64,000 bases of DNA from Sphaerisporangium album (GCF_003323745.1 NZ_QOIL01000005.1:186001-250000); one strand, 5' to 3'; numbered from the stretch's first letter, positions 25,601 through 35,352 are shown. A program made the numbers and translations. Notes: a model not told the origin generated them from the sequence alone.

Positions 25601-27382
25601 ATGTCCCAGCACATCTTGACCGCCGTCGCCTGGCCCTACGCCAACGGCCCCCGGCACATCGGGCACGTCTCCGGGTTCGGCGTGCCGTCCGACGTCTTCA
25701 GCCGCTATCAGCGGATGGCGGGCAACAAGGTGCTGATGGTGAGCGGCACCGACGAGCACGGCACGCCCATCCAGGTGCAGGCCGACCGCGAGGGCGTGAG
25801 CGCCCGCGAGCTCGCCGACCGCTACAACCGGGTGATCGCCGAGGACCTGACCGCCCTCGGCCTGTCGTACGACCTGTTCACCCGCACCACGACGGCCAAC
25901 CACTACGCCGTCGCGCAGGAGATCTTCAAGGGCCTGTACGAGAACGGCTACATCTTCCCGAAGACCACGATGGGTGCGGTCTCGCCGTCCACGGGCCGTA
26001 CCCTGCCGGATCGGTACATCGAGGGCACCTGCCCCATCTGCGGGTACGACGGCGCGCGCGGCGACCAGTGTGACAACTGCGGCAACCAGCTCGACCCGAT
26101 CGATCTGATCAACCCCAAGAGCCGCATCAACGGCGAGACGCCCAAGTTCATCGAGACCGAGCACTTCATGCTCGACCTCCCGGCGTTCTCCGAGGCGCTC
26201 GGCGGCTGGCTGCAGTCCAAGCAGGGCGAGTGGCGGCCGAACGTCCTGAAGTTCTCGCTCAACCTGCTCGGCGACCTGCAGCCGCGCGCGATCAGCCGCG
26301 ACCTCGACTGGGGCGTGCCGATCCCGCTGGACGGCTGGCGTGACCGCGGGGACAAGCGGCTCTACGTCTGGTTCGACGCGGTCATCGGCTACCTCAGCGC
26401 CTCGATCGAGTGGGCCCGCCGGTCGGGCGACCCGGACGCCTGGCGGCAGTGGTGGCAGAACCCCGACGCCCGCGGCTACTACTTCATGGGCAAGGACAAC
26501 ATCGTCTTCCACTCCGAGATCTGGCCCGCGATGCTGCTCGGCTACAACGGCGAGGGCGCCCGCGGCGGCACGCCGGGCTCGCTGGGCAAGCTCGCGCTGC
26601 CGTCGGAGGTCGTGTCCAGCGAGTTCCTGACCATGGAGGGCCGCAAGTTCTCCTCCAGCCGCCAGGTCGTGATCTACGTCCGCGACTTCCTGTCCCGCTA
26701 CGACGCCGACGCCCTGCGGTACTACATCGCGGTCGCCGGCCCCGAGAACCAGGACACCGACTTCACCTGGTCGGAGTTCGTCAACCGCAACAACGGCGAG
26801 CTGGTCGCCGCGTGGGGCAACCTGGTGAACCGCTCGATCTCCATGGCGGCCAAGAACTTCGGCCAGGTCCCCGAGGCCGGCGATCTGACGGACGCCGACC
26901 GCGTGCTGCTGGAGCGCAGCCGGGCGGCGTTCCCGGCCGTCGGGGCCGAGCTCGGCAGGTCGCGGTTCAAGAACGCGGTCACCGAGGCGTTCGACGTCGT
27001 CCGCGACGCCAACCGCTACCTCGCCGAGCAGGAGCCCTGGAAGCTCAAGGACGACCCTGAGCGGGTGAAGTCGATCCTGCACGTCGCGCTCCAGGTGGTC
27101 GACGACGCCAAGACGCTGCTCACCCCGTTCCTGCCGGGGTCGTCGAACAAGGTGTTCTCCATGCTCGGCGGCGAGGGCGTCTGGTCGGGGATGCCGCGGA
27201 TGCAGGAGGTCGAGGAGGACGGCCGGGGCTCGTACCCGGTGATCACCGGCGAGTACGACGGCCAGGCCACGTGGCGGTCCACGCCGATCCGGCCGGGCAC
27301 GCCGCTGGCCCCGCCGACCCCGCTGTTCGCCAAGCTCGACCCCAAGGTGGTCGACGAGGAACTCGCCCGCCTCGGCGAGTGA
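25601..27382 (+). CDS. metG: Methionyl-tRNA synthetase
   Basis: 593 residues. It charges tRNA-Met in the cytoplasm. The class I signature is [11 protein letters not shown] near the start; the second signature is GRKFSSSR, the KFSSS variant seen in actinobacterial MetG instead of KMSKS. A zinc knuckle [18 protein letters not shown] lies at about residues 145-165. The anticodon-binding helical domain follows ([12 protein letters not shown]). There is no C-terminal EMAP/tRNA-binding domain. It starts at ATG 25601. It leads the metG-tatD-rpfB-rsmA-ispE series on the plus strand; tatD follows after 31 bp, likely co-transcribed. Confidence 0.97.
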   Translation: MSQHILTAVAWPYANGPRHIGHVSGFGVPSDVFSRYQRMAGNKVLMVSGTDEHGTPIQVQADREGVSARELADRYNRVIAEDLTALGLSYDLFTRTTTANHYAVAQEIFKGLYENGYIFPKTTMGAVSPSTGRTLPDRYIEGTCPICGYDGARGDQCDNCGNQLDPIDLINPKSRINGETPKFIETEHFMLDLPAFSEALGGWLQSKQGEWRPNVLKFSLNLLGDLQPRAISRDLDWGVPIPLDGWRDRGDKRLYVWFDAVIGYLSASIEWARRSGDPDAWRQWWQNPDARGYYFMGKDNIVFHSEIWPAMLLGYNGEGARGGTPGSLGKLALPSEVVSSEFLTMEGRKFSSSRQVVIYVRDFLSRYDADALRYYIAVAGPENQDTDFTWSEFVNRNNGELVAAWGNLVNRSISMAAKNFGQVPEAGDLTDADRVLLERSRAAFPAVGAELGRSRFKNAVTEAFDVVRDANRYLAEQEPWKLKDDPERVKSILHVALQVVDDAKTLLTPFLPGSSNKVFSMLGGEGVWSGMPRMQEVEEDGRGSYPVITGEYDGQATWRSTPIRPGTPLAPPTPLFAKLDPKVVDEELARLGE

Positions 27383-27413
27383 CCGCCCCGGCTCGCACGA
27401 CGGAGGCCATGAC

Positions 27414-28277
27414 GTGACGACCTCTCCATCCCTCCCGGCGGCTCCCGAGCCGCTGGGCACGGAGGTTTTCGACAGCCACTGCCACCTGGACATCATGGTG
27501 GGCGAGCGCAAGGCGTCCTCGGGCGACCAGGTGGCGCTCGCGGCGCAGGCGGCGGGCACGGGCGTCGGGAAGATCCTCGCCGAGGCGCGGGCGGTGGGCG
27601 TCACCAGGCTGGTCACCATCGGGTACGACCTGCGCTCGTCCCGGTGGGGCGCCGAGGTCGCGCGCGAGCACGAGGACGTGTACGCGGGCGTGGCGATCCA
27701 CCCCAACGAGGCGCACGCGGCCACGCCCGAGACGCTGGCCGAGATCGAGCGCCTCGCGCGCGAGCCGCGGGTGCGGGCCGTGGGCGAGACCGGGCTGGAC
27801 CACTTCCGCGACTGGGCGTCGCACGAGGACCAGGAGGCCTCGTTCCGCGCGCACATCGAGATCGCGAAACGGACGGGCAGGGCGCTGGTCATCCACGACC
27901 GCGACGCCCACGATGAGGTGCTGCGCGTGCTGGCCGACGCGGGCGCGCCGGACGTGGTGGTCTTCCACAGCTACTCCGGGGACGCGGCGATGGCACGACG
28001 GTGCGTCGAGGCCGGATATTTCATGTCCTTCTCCGGCCCGGTCACCTACAAGAACGCCGGTTACCTGCGCGAGGCCGCCCGGGTCGCCCCGCCGGAGCTC
28101 ATGCTCGTCGAGACGGACGCCCCCTACCTGCCGCCCACCCCGCACCGCGGCAGGCCCAACGCCCCCTACCTCATCCCGCTGACGCTGCGCTGCCTGGCCG
28201 AGGTCAGGGGCATGGACGCCGACGACCTGGCCCGCGTGATCAACGAGAACGGCGAGCGCGTCTTCGGCGCCTGGTAA
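27414..28277 (+). CDS. tatD: TatD-family metal-dependent DNase
   Basis: 287 residues. The TIM-barrel metal ligands are visible: HCHLD near residue 22, the Glu in VGETGLDHFRD, His in LVIHDRDAH, His in VVFHSYSG and Asp in VETDAPYLPP. TatD proteins are 3'-5' exonucleases involved in DNA quality control. The start is GTG 27414: the upstream ATG is followed at once by TGA, and GGAGG is correctly placed for the GTG. A stretch of about 15 residues rich in Ser/Ala/Pro precedes the domain. It lies 31 bp after metG. Confidence 0.93.
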   Translation: MTTSPSLPAAPEPLGTEVFDSHCHLDIMVGERKASSGDQVALAAQAAGTGVGKILAEARAVGVTRLVTIGYDLRSSRWGAEVAREHEDVYAGVAIHPNEAHAATPETLAEIERLAREPRVRAVGETGLDHFRDWASHEDQEASFRAHIEIAKRTGRALVIHDRDAHDEVLRVLADAGAPDVVVFHSYSGDAAMARRCVEAGYFMSFSGPVTYKNAGYLREAARVAPPELMLVETDAPYLPPTPHRGRPNAPYLIPLTLRCLAEVRGMDADDLARVINENGERVFGAW

Positions 28278-28378
28278 GAGCCGCGAGGCCCTCGCGCCGG
28301 GCCGTGGAAGGGGTCCCGGGCGGCGGGATCGGTGACTCCAAGCGACGACAATGTCACGGACCGGTTTCGGTGATCCGG

Positions 28379-28407
28379 TTGAGGGCCTCCGAGTGCGGCG
28401 CTAGCGT
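28379..28407 (+). promoter_or_regulatory. Putative rpfB promoter
   Basis: TTGAGG (28379-28384), a 17-bp spacer and TAGCGT (28402-28407) stand 29 bp before the GTG of rpfB. The sequence fits a sigma70-type promoter. Expression separate from tatD is suggested also by the 159-bp gap. Confidence 0.5.
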
Positions 28408-28436
28408 CGGCAGCCGGTCTACACGAAGGACGCGCT

Positions 28437-29426
28437 GTGCATCCACCACCGGCCCCGGCGCCGGCCTCCCGGCGTGCGGGGTCACGCCGCGCCCCGCGCC
28501 GCCGCTCCCGTCCGCGTGCCCGCCTCATCGCGGCCGCCCGCTCCCCGTGGACGGCGCTGCTCTGCGCCACGGCGGCGGGCGTCTCGGCCGGGCTGCTCAC
28601 CGGCGACGTGCTCGCCAAGGAGGTCAGGCTCGAGGTCGACGGCGGTGAGACGACGGTCCTCAGCTTCGGCGGCACCGTCCGGGACGTCCTCGGCGGCCTG
28701 AAGATCCGGACCGGCCCGCACGACCGCGTGGAGCCCGCTCCCGGGCGTGAGGTCCGCGACGGCACGTCGATCGTCGTCAGGCACGCCCGGCCGCTGGTGC
28801 TCACCGTGGACGGCCGCAGGAGCACGCACACGGTCACCGCGCTCAACGTGGGCGAGGCGCTGGAGCAGCTCGACCTCGACGACCGCCCGGCGATGCTCTC
28901 GGCGTCGCGCATGCGGCAGATCCCGGTGACCGGCTTCGCGCTGAGCGTCCGCACCCAGCGGCGGGTCACCGTCGTGCGGGGCGGCGTGCGGACAGACGCG
29001 GTCACGACCGGGCGCACGGTGCGGGCCGTGCTGGCGCAGGAGAAGATCACCCTGGCACGGGGCGAGCGGGTGCGCCCGCCGCTGGGCGCGTTCCCCGAGG
29101 ACAGCCAGGTGATCCGCATCATCCCCGCCCCGCCGCCGCCCCCCGTGCACGCCTCGCCGGTCAGCTCGTCGGTGACCTCGCTGAACTGGACCGCGCTGGC
29201 GCGCTGCGAGACCTACGCGAACCCGAAGTCGTTCAACCCCCGCGGGCCGTACTACGGCATGTACCAGTTCAGCCTGCCGATGTGGCGGGCCGTCGGCGGC
29301 ACGCGGACGCCGCTGGACTGGCCGGCGGGCGAGCAGACCTACCGGGCCCAGCTTCTCTACCAGCGGGTGTCCGGCCGGTGGCATGGCCAGTGGCCCGCCT
29401 GCGGGGCGCGCCTGTTCAGCCGCTGA
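28437..29426 (+). CDS. rpfB: Resuscitation-promoting factor RpfB-like, secreted/membrane-anchored muralytic enzyme
   Basis: 329 residues from GTG 28437. A basic Arg-rich N-terminus precedes a hydrophobic signal/anchor (about residues 37-56). Ubiquitin-like DUF348 repeats follow (KEVRLEVDGGETTVLSFGGT, LVLTVDGRRSTHTVTALNVG, FALSVRTQRRVTV). No G5 domain is evident; a Pro-rich linker (PAPPPPPVHA) leads to the C-terminal Rpf domain of about 75 residues. That domain has the catalytic Glu in LARCETYANP and conserved YYGMYQFSLPMWRAVGG. Rpf proteins cleave peptidoglycan and promote growth from dormancy or spores. The position between tatD and rsmA is conserved in actinobacteria. Confidence 0.93.
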   Translation: MHPPPAPAPASRRAGSRRAPRRRSRPRARLIAAARSPWTALLCATAAGVSAGLLTGDVLAKEVRLEVDGGETTVLSFGGTVRDVLGGLKIRTGPHDRVEPAPGREVRDGTSIVVRHARPLVLTVDGRRSTHTVTALNVGEALEQLDLDDRPAMLSASRMRQIPVTGFALSVRTQRRVTVVRGGVRTDAVTTGRTVRAVLAQEKITLARGERVRPPLGAFPEDSQVIRIIPAPPPPPVHASPVSSSVTSLNWTALARCETYANPKSFNPRGPYYGMYQFSLPMWRAVGGTRTPLDWPAGEQTYRAQLLYQRVSGRWHGQWPACGARLFSR

Positions 29427-29620
29427 CCGCCGTCGGAGTCGTACGCCGATGATCGTACGGGCGCGGCGGTTCGGCACCGGGACGGTCCATCGGGGCCTCC
29501 TCGGTGACGGTTACGGGGCTCATGCCGCGTCGCTCCCGGCTGGAGATCGCATGAGGCTTCTGTCGCCTTCCGCCGTGCACTTCTTCGGTGCGGGACACTG
29601 GATGGATGGGGAGCTCGATT

Positions 29621-30472
29621 GTGGACCTGCTCGGCCCGGCAGAAATACGTCATTTGGCGGACAAGCTCGATCTGCGTCCGACGAAGCGGCTCGGGCAGAA
29701 CTTCGTCATCGACGGCGGAACGGTCCGGCGCATCGCCCGGGTCGCCGGGCTGACTGCCGACGACGTCGTGATCGAGGTCGGGCCCGGCCTCGGCTCGCTC
29801 ACCCTCGCCCTGCTCCCGGAGGCGTCGCGGCTGGTGGCCGTCGAGATCGACCCGGTGCTCGCCGGGCAGCTCCCGCTGACGGTCGCCGAGCGGGCCCCGT
29901 CCCTGGCCGGTCGGCTCACGGTCGTCCAGGCGGACGCGATGCGCGTGCGCCCCGAGCAGCTCGGGGCCGAGCCGACGGCGCTGGTCGCGAACCTTCCGTA
30001 CAACGTGGCGGTCCCGGTCGTGCTGCACCTGCTGGAGGTGCTGCCCTCGCTGCGCCGCGGGCTGGTCATGGTGCAGTCCGAGGTGGCCGACCGCATGGCC
30101 GCGGGGCCGGGGTCCAAGGTGTACGGCGTGCCGTCCGTCAAGGCCGCCTGGTACGCGGACGTGCGCCGCGCCGGGCCGGTGGGGCGCACGGTGTTCTGGC
30201 CGGTGCCGAACGTCGACTCCGGGCTCGTCGCGCTGAGCCGCCGTGAGCCGCCGCCCACCAGCGCCTCCCGCGAGGAGGTCTTCGCGGTCGTGGACGGGGC
30301 GTTCGCCCAGCGGCGCAAGACGCTCAGGGCCGCGCTGGCGTCCTGGGCGGGCACGCCCGCCGCAGCCGAGATTGCCTTGCGCGCGGCGGGCGTCGACCCG
30401 TCGCTGCGGGGCGAGCAACTCGCCGTCGAGGATTTCGCGAGGATCGCCGAGAACCGCCCCGGGCGCCCGTGA
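29621..30472 (+). CDS. rsmA: 16S rRNA (A1518/A1519) dimethyladenosine transferase
   Basis: 283 residues. It dimethylates two adenines at the 3' end of 16S rRNA (KsgA). Motifs are [13 protein letters not shown], the SAM loop [16 protein letters not shown] and the catalytic NLPYNVA, and [10 protein letters not shown] near the end. GTG 29621 is preferred because GGGGAG sits seven bases before it. An in-frame ATG at 29606 gives five more residues (MGSSI) with a poorer site. The 194 bp after rpfB hold no gene. ispE follows after 49 bp. Confidence 0.95.
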   Translation: MDLLGPAEIRHLADKLDLRPTKRLGQNFVIDGGTVRRIARVAGLTADDVVIEVGPGLGSLTLALLPEASRLVAVEIDPVLAGQLPLTVAERAPSLAGRLTVVQADAMRVRPEQLGAEPTALVANLPYNVAVPVVLHLLEVLPSLRRGLVMVQSEVADRMAAGPGSKVYGVPSVKAAWYADVRRAGPVGRTVFWPVPNVDSGLVALSRREPPPTSASREEVFAVVDGAFAQRRKTLRAALASWAGTPAAAEIALRAAGVDPSLRGEQLAVEDFARIAENRPGRP

Positions 30473-30521
30473 CGAGGGCGGTCGTTTGCGGGGTGGCGAC
30501 GGAGCGTTACGATCGGGTTCC

Positions 30522-31496
30522 GTGACTTCCGTGACGGTCCGCGTGCCCGCCAAGGTGAACCTGCAGCTCTCCGTGGGGCCGAGGCGCGACGACGGCTACC
30601 ACGACCTGGTCAACGTCTTCCACGCCGTGTCCCTCTTCGACGAGGTCACCGCCTGGGACGCCCCACGTCAGGACACCGCCGGGCCAGGGGTCACGGCATC
30701 CGGGGAGGCCGGCTCCGTGGACGGCTCCCCGGACGGCTCCGTGAGCGTCGCCGTCGAGGGCGAGTCCGCGGCGCGCGTGCCGCTGGACGGCGGCAACCTC
30801 GCGGTGAAGGCCGCCGTGGCGCTCGCCGCGCGGGCGGGGCGGCGGCCGGACGTCCGGCTGCGCATCCGCAAGTCGATCCCCGTCGCGGGGGGCATGGCCG
30901 GGGGCAGCGCCGACGCCGCCGCCGCGCTGGTGGCCTGCGACGCGCTGTGGGGCCTCGGGTCGCCCCGCGAGGAGCTCATGGAGATCGCCGCCGAGCTCGG
31001 GAGCGACGTGCCCTTCGCCCTGTTCGGAGGGACGGCCGTCGGCACCGGGCGGGGGGAGAAGCTGACCCGCGTGCCGGTCGCCGGCCGCTTCCACTGGGTC
31101 TTCGCGCTCGCCGAGGGCGGCCTGTCCACCGCCGAGGTCTACGGCGAGTGCGACCGGCTGCGCGAGGCGACCGGCGAGCAGGTCGGCTGGCCCAGCGCGT
31201 CCGACGACCTCATGGCCGCGCTCGCGATCGGGGACGCCAAGGCGCTCGGCGCCGTCCTGTCCAACGACCTGCAGCCCGCCGCGCTGCTGCTGTGCCGCCC
31301 CCTGGCCCGCACGCTCGCGGCCGGCCGCGAGCACGGAGCGCTCGGCGCCCTGGTCTCCGGCTCCGGCCCCACCTGCGCCTTCCTCGCCGAGTCGGAGGAC
31401 CACGCCACCACCCTGGCCACGGCCCTGGAAGCCGCGGGCGTCTGCAGGACGGCCGTCACCGCCTCCGGCCCCGTCCCCGGCGCCGAGATCGTCTAG
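30522..31496 (+). CDS. ispE: 4-diphosphocytidyl-2-C-methyl-D-erythritol kinase
   Basis: 324 residues, a GHMP kinase of the MEP isoprenoid pathway. The substrate Lys lies in VRVPAKVNLQL, the ATP loop is PVAGGMAGGSADAAAAL, the catalytic Asp is in GSDVPFALFGG, and SGSGPTCAF is near the C-terminus. A Gly/Ser/Val-rich insert at about residues 50-80 (SGEAGSVDGSPDGSVSVAVE) is longer than usual. GTG 30522 is the start. Its product supplies polyprenyl precursors, in keeping with the lipid-linked sugar genes upstream. It ends the block, with a clear terminator 27 bp on. Confidence 0.95.
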   Translation: MTSVTVRVPAKVNLQLSVGPRRDDGYHDLVNVFHAVSLFDEVTAWDAPRQDTAGPGVTASGEAGSVDGSPDGSVSVAVEGESAARVPLDGGNLAVKAAVALAARAGRRPDVRLRIRKSIPVAGGMAGGSADAAAALVACDALWGLGSPREELMEIAAELGSDVPFALFGGTAVGTGRGEKLTRVPVAGRFHWVFALAEGGLSTAEVYGECDRLREATGEQVGWPSASDDLMAALAIGDAKALGAVLSNDLQPAALLLCRPLARTLAAGREHGALGALVSGSGPTCAFLAESEDHATTLATALEAAGVCRTAVTASGPVPGAEIV

Positions 31497-31523
31497 GAAC
31501 CCGCCCAAGGACCACCCCGAATC

Positions 31524-31553
31524 CTGGACGTTCGATCGTCCGGCTTTGTTTTT
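31524..31553 (+). terminator. Rho-independent terminator after ispE
   Basis: CTGGACG and CGTCCGG form a 7-bp stem around TTCGAT, directly followed by CTTTGTTTTT. A true U-run is uncommon in this GC-rich sequence. The following 31554-31874 contains lower-GC DNA with TATGTAAT-like elements at about 31743 (possible promoter) and no gene I can support. Confidence 0.8.
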
Positions 31554-31874
31554 GGTGTCCTGGCGCCAGATGGTCTATATGCCGCGGCCTCGCCTGATAG
31601 CGGTCCAGCCGTAAATCCGTATTCGGTGGGCTCCGGCGATCTGTTCGATGTCCGGCGCGGGCGCCGATTCATCGATGGGGGCTGACCTGCCTTTTCTCGG
31701 TGACAGGTATGGATGCGCGGAACAATGTGTTGCTACCTATCTGTTATGTAATGCCGGTACATTGGAGGGGGATGTCTGCATTGTGGTAGCCGATGTGCCG
31801 TCGCGACGAATGGCTTTCTCCAAACGGACGGCGTTGCCGAAGTGCGGCCCGGGCGGGGCACGCAGGAGAGACAG

Positions 31875-32582
31875 ATGAGAGCATCCAGGGGGCCGGTGGC
31901 GAACAAACCGAAGACGGAACCGCTTGGTGACCCGGGCGGCCGTCGTACAGGCACGTGGCCGTGGTTCATCGCTGGCTGTGCGGCGACGGGCGTCATGGGC
32001 ATCCTGCTGCTCACCATGGGTACCAAGGGGGCCGAGATCTCTCAGACGCTCTCCCTGATGGTCGGCGTCGTCGGCTGCCTCCTCACCTTTTACTTCAGGC
32101 AATCGGAAACGGGGACCATTACGCTCCGGCCGAGGCGGCGATGGATCCTGTCGGCGGTGCCGCTGGTCATCCTGGGCATGGCGGCAGGTTGGTGGTTCTT
32201 CATCCACAAGCCCGACATCAACGTCACCGACCTCGTCGCGGTCACCGGCGGTAATGGGATGCACGACAAATCCGAGGCCTGGGTGGCCCTGCCCACCGAG
32301 GGGGACATCACCGTGGCGAATTCCGGGCGAGACCGGCTCGCCCTCATTCTGAGGCTGGTGAACCCGGCGAAAGTCGGTAACTGCGTCGGTCCGGCCACGC
32401 TGAATGTGGCGCCGATCGTCGACGGCAAGTGGGGGATCCCGGTGACGGTGTCCTCCGGCGAGGAGGCTCGGCTGTCGCTGGCCGGAGTCGAACGCCGGGC
32501 GGGCGCACGGGTGATCGTCAACATGACCGACTTGGCGTGCGTGGTCGACCTGACCGTCGCCGAAGCGATCCTCTACAATTAG
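31875..32582 (+). CDS. Hypothetical membrane protein paired with a binding lipoprotein
   Basis: 235 residues from ATG 31875 with GGAGAG upstream. Three hydrophobic segments lie in the first half (WFIAGCAATGVMGILLLTMG, ISQTLSLMVGVVGCLLTFYF and ILSAVPLVILGMAAGWWFF). An extracytoplasmic beta-rich domain of about 120 residues follows, with two Cys (VGNCVGP and DLACVVD) that may be disulphide bonded. No motif is recognised. The next gene starts 15 bp later, so the two are likely one operon. The membrane protein could be an accessory of the binding protein. Confidence 0.7.
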   Translation: MRASRGPVANKPKTEPLGDPGGRRTGTWPWFIAGCAATGVMGILLLTMGTKGAEISQTLSLMVGVVGCLLTFYFRQSETGTITLRPRRRWILSAVPLVILGMAAGWWFFIHKPDINVTDLVAVTGGNGMHDKSEAWVALPTEGDITVANSGRDRLALILRLVNPAKVGNCVGPATLNVAPIVDGKWGIPVTVSSGEEARLSLAGVERRAGARVIVNMTDLACVVDLTVAEAILYN

Positions 32583-32597
32583 CAAGGGAGCACGCCG

Positions 32598-33431
32598 GTG
32601 GTCCGAGCCCGCCTGAGAGCCGCACTGACCGCTTTCCTTCTGCTCGCCCCCGCATGTGGGCCCGAGCCGGTCCCGACGCCCACCCCCTTGCCGAAGGTGC
32701 TCTACATCGGTGTGACCACCGACCATCCCGGCTGGTCCACCCACGAGGCGGGGACCAACCGGCGCACCGGCTTCGACATCGCCCTGGCGGATTGGCTGCG
32801 GAGCCGGTTGGCCAGGGACGTGACGTTCGTGGACCTGAGGCTGGAGGAGCGGATCGAGGCCCTGGAAGACCACAAGGTCCACATGGTGATCTCCACTTTC
32901 TCCATCACCGACGAGCGGCGGAAGGTCATCGATTTCGCCGGGCCGTACATGATCACACGCCAGGGGGTGCTGGTCAGGAAGGACGACCACCGCATCAAGA
33001 ACTACGACGACCTCACGCGAAAGAACAGGAACATCTGCGTCGCGAGTGGCACGACCTCCCAGGAACAGCTTCAGCCGTTCAACGGGAAGGGCCTGGCGCT
33101 CACCGTGGAACCGGCACTTCAGGGGTGTTTCGAGAGGCTGGTGAACAAGCAGGTCGATGCGTTCTCCACCGACCAGCTCGTGCTGCACGGCTTCGCCAAG
33201 AGCCGGCTCGAGACCCGCGTCCTCGACGATCTGACCTTCGGCGCCCAGGAGCAGTACGGCATCGGCCTTCCCAATCACGACAAGTCCACCTGCGATCTCC
33301 TCGCCGGGCATCTGAAGACGTTCCTCTACGAGGGGAAATGGGAGGAGTTCCTGGAGCGCAACCTGCATCCCGCGAACCTGGCCGCGTACAAGCCCCTGGA
33401 TCTCGACCCTTGTGAGGACGGCACCACCTGA
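32598..33431 (+). CDS. Extracellular solute-binding lipoprotein, family 3 (amino-acid type)
   Basis: 277 residues from GTG 32598 with AAGGGAG upstream. The signal ends in the lipobox LAPAC (Cys at about residue 20), so it is lipid-anchored outside the membrane. The mature part has the periplasmic-binding-protein fold: TGFDIALADWL, ISTFSITDERRKVIDFAGPY (very like glutamate/glutamine binding proteins), and VASGTTSQEQL. There is no permease or ATPase gene nearby, only the membrane protein just upstream, so it may be a sensor or share a transporter encoded elsewhere. Two further Cys (QGCFERL, STCDLL) are present. Confidence 0.85.
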   Translation: MVRARLRAALTAFLLLAPACGPEPVPTPTPLPKVLYIGVTTDHPGWSTHEAGTNRRTGFDIALADWLRSRLARDVTFVDLRLEERIEALEDHKVHMVISTFSITDERRKVIDFAGPYMITRQGVLVRKDDHRIKNYDDLTRKNRNICVASGTTSQEQLQPFNGKGLALTVEPALQGCFERLVNKQVDAFSTDQLVLHGFAKSRLETRVLDDLTFGAQEQYGIGLPNHDKSTCDLLAGHLKTFLYEGKWEEFLERNLHPANLAAYKPLDLDPCEDGTT

Positions 33432-33489
33432 CGGGCCTCACGCAGCGCGAACGAAGAGAGCGCCGTGAGCACAGTAGGCTGGGCGGGCG

Positions 33490-35286
33490 ATGAATCTGGT
33501 CAACCTCGAATCGGTGTCCCACGCCTACGGCCCGAAGCCGCTGCTCGACAAGGTCTCCCTGGGCGTCGAGGCCGCTGATCGCATCGGCGTCGTGGGGCGT
33601 AACGGCGACGGCAAGACGACGCTCATCTCGGTGATCGCCGGCACGCTCAAACCCGATGGCGGCCGGGTGACGCACAACCGCGGCCTCCGCATCGGCGTCC
33701 TGTCCCAGCGCGACGATCTCGACCCCGCGCTGGAGGTGCGGCGCGTCGTCCTCGGCGACCGTGCCGAGCACGAATGGGCGGCCGACCAGGCGGTCAGGGA
33801 GATCCTGGCCAACCTGCTCGGCGACATCGAGCTCTCGGCCAAGGTGGGGGAGCTGTCCGGTGGCGAGCGGCGGCGCACCGCGCTGGCCCGTCTGCTGATC
33901 GACGAGCACGACCTGGTCATCCTCGACGAGCCGACGAACCACCTGGACATCGAGGCCATCGCCTGGCTGGCCGGCCATCTGTCGGCGCGCAGGTCCGCGC
34001 TGCTGGTCGTCACGCACGACCGGTGGTTCCTGGACGCGGTCTCCACCCGCACGTGGGAGGTCGTGGACGGCACGGTCCAGCGGTACGAGGGCGGGTACGC
34101 CGCGTACGTCCTCGCCAAGGCCGAGCGGGCGCGCATCGCGCGGGCGACCGAGGAGCGCCGGCAGAACCTGATGCGCAAGGAGATCGCGTGGCTGCGCCGG
34201 GGCCCGCCCGCGCGCACGTCCAAGCCGAAGTTCCGCGTCGAGGCGGCGCAGGCGCTGATCGCCGACGAGCCGCCCGCGCGCAACACGGTGGAGCTGGTGA
34301 AGTTCGCCTCGGCGCGGCTCGGGAGGACCGTCTACGACCTCGAGGACGTCACCCTGCACGCCGGCGGCCCCGGCGAAGGCCCGCTGGTGCTGGACCGCTG
34401 CACCTGGCAGTTCGGCCCCGGCGACCGCATCGGGCTGATCGGGGTGAACGGCTCGGGCAAGTCGTCGGTGCTGCGTCTGCTGGCCGACTGGGTGCGTCCG
34501 GATTCGGGCAGGATCGTCCGGGGCAAGACGGTGCGCCTGGCGTACCTCTCGCAGGAGATCGCCGAGCTGGACCCGGCGCGGCGCGTGCTGGAGACGGTCG
34601 AGGAGATCCGCAAGTTCGTGCAGGTCGGCAAGCGCGAGTGGACGGCCTCGCAGTTGCTGGAGCGCCTCGGGTTCCGGGGCGACGCGCAGTGGAAGGTGGT
34701 CGGCGACCTGTCGGGCGGCGAGCGGCGGCGGCTCCAACTGCTGCGCCTGCTGATGGACGACCCGAACGTCCTGCTGCTGGACGAGCCGACCAACGACCTG
34801 GACATCGAGACGCTGAACGAGCTGGAGGACCTGCTCGACGGCTGGCCGGGCACGCTGATCCTCGTCAGCCACGACCGCTACTTCCTGGAGCGCGTGACCG
34901 ACCGTTCGGTGGCGTTGCTGGGCGACGGGCGGCTGTCGCTGCTGCCCGGCGGCGTGGACGAGTACCTCCAGCGCCGGTCCGCGGGCGCGGCCGTGACCGC
35001 GCGGGCGGGGTCCGCCCCGCAGGACGCCGGCGGTGAGCCGGTCGCCGAGGCGCCCGCCGGGCTCTCGGCCAAGGAGGAGCGCGAGCTGCGCAAGGAGCTG
35101 TCCCGGCTGGAGCGACAGCTCGACAAGTTCGGCGAGCGTGAGGCCGCGCTGCACGCCCAGATGGCCGACGCCGCCGCCGACTACGGCAGGCTGGCGACCC
35201 TGGACGCCGAGCTCAAGGACCTCCGGGGCCGCAAGGAGTCGGTCGAGCTCGAATGGCTGGAGGTCGCCGACAAGCTGGGCGAGTGA
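33490..35286 (+). CDS. ABC-F family ATPase (Uup-like)
   Basis: 598 residues with two nucleotide-binding domains and no membrane helices. Domain 1 has GRNGDGKTT, LSGGERRR and ILDEPTNHLD; domain 2 has GVNGSGKSS, LSGGERRR and LLDEPTNDLD. The linker between them is rich in Arg/Lys. A C-terminal coiled coil (about residues 515-590, KEERELRKELSRLERQLDKF) resembles Uup. ABC-F proteins act on ribosomes or, for Uup, on DNA/ribosome-linked processes; drug resistance is not implied. It starts at ATG 33490. Genes of this type often follow ispE in actinobacteria; here the two-gene insertion at 31875-33431 separates them. Confidence 0.92.
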   Translation: MNLVNLESVSHAYGPKPLLDKVSLGVEAADRIGVVGRNGDGKTTLISVIAGTLKPDGGRVTHNRGLRIGVLSQRDDLDPALEVRRVVLGDRAEHEWAADQAVREILANLLGDIELSAKVGELSGGERRRTALARLLIDEHDLVILDEPTNHLDIEAIAWLAGHLSARRSALLVVTHDRWFLDAVSTRTWEVVDGTVQRYEGGYAAYVLAKAERARIARATEERRQNLMRKEIAWLRRGPPARTSKPKFRVEAAQALIADEPPARNTVELVKFASARLGRTVYDLEDVTLHAGGPGEGPLVLDRCTWQFGPGDRIGLIGVNGSGKSSVLRLLADWVRPDSGRIVRGKTVRLAYLSQEIAELDPARRVLETVEEIRKFVQVGKREWTASQLLERLGFRGDAQWKVVGDLSGGERRRLQLLRLLMDDPNVLLLDEPTNDLDIETLNELEDLLDGWPGTLILVSHDRYFLERVTDRSVALLGDGRLSLLPGGVDEYLQRRSAGAAVTARAGSAPQDAGGEPVAEAPAGLSAKEERELRKELSRLERQLDKFGEREAALHAQMADAAADYGRLATLDAELKDLRGRKESVELEWLEVADKLGE

Positions 35287-35343
35287 CCGAGCCCGCCAAA
35301 AGAGGCCGAGCCCGCCAAAAGAGGCCGGCGCCGCCCAAAGAGG
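35287..35343. repeat. Three tandem 19-bp repeats after the ABC-F gene
   Basis: CCGAGCCCGCCAAAAGAGG occurs twice in exact succession (35287-35305, 35306-35324). A third diverged copy follows, CCGGCGCCGCCCAAAGAGG (35325-35343). They lie in the 66-bp gap between the convergent ABC-F and MarR genes, beginning at the base after the stop codon. Confidence 0.9.
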
Positions 35344-35352
35344 CCGGGGTCG

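Noticed and set aside
25499-27892. 797-codon minus-strand frame
   Set aside because: It lies antisense to metG and tatD; Val/Gly/Asp filler without motifs.
28278-28436. c-di-AMP (ydaO-type) riboswitch before rpfB
   Set aside because: Rpf-type cell-wall genes often have one, but the 159-bp leader is short and I see neither the conserved junction sequences nor the pseudoknot.
33490-35286. Calling the ABC-F protein an antibiotic-resistance or macrolide transporter gene
   Set aside because: It lacks membrane segments, has a Uup-like C-terminal coiled coil, and lies in a conserved housekeeping position.
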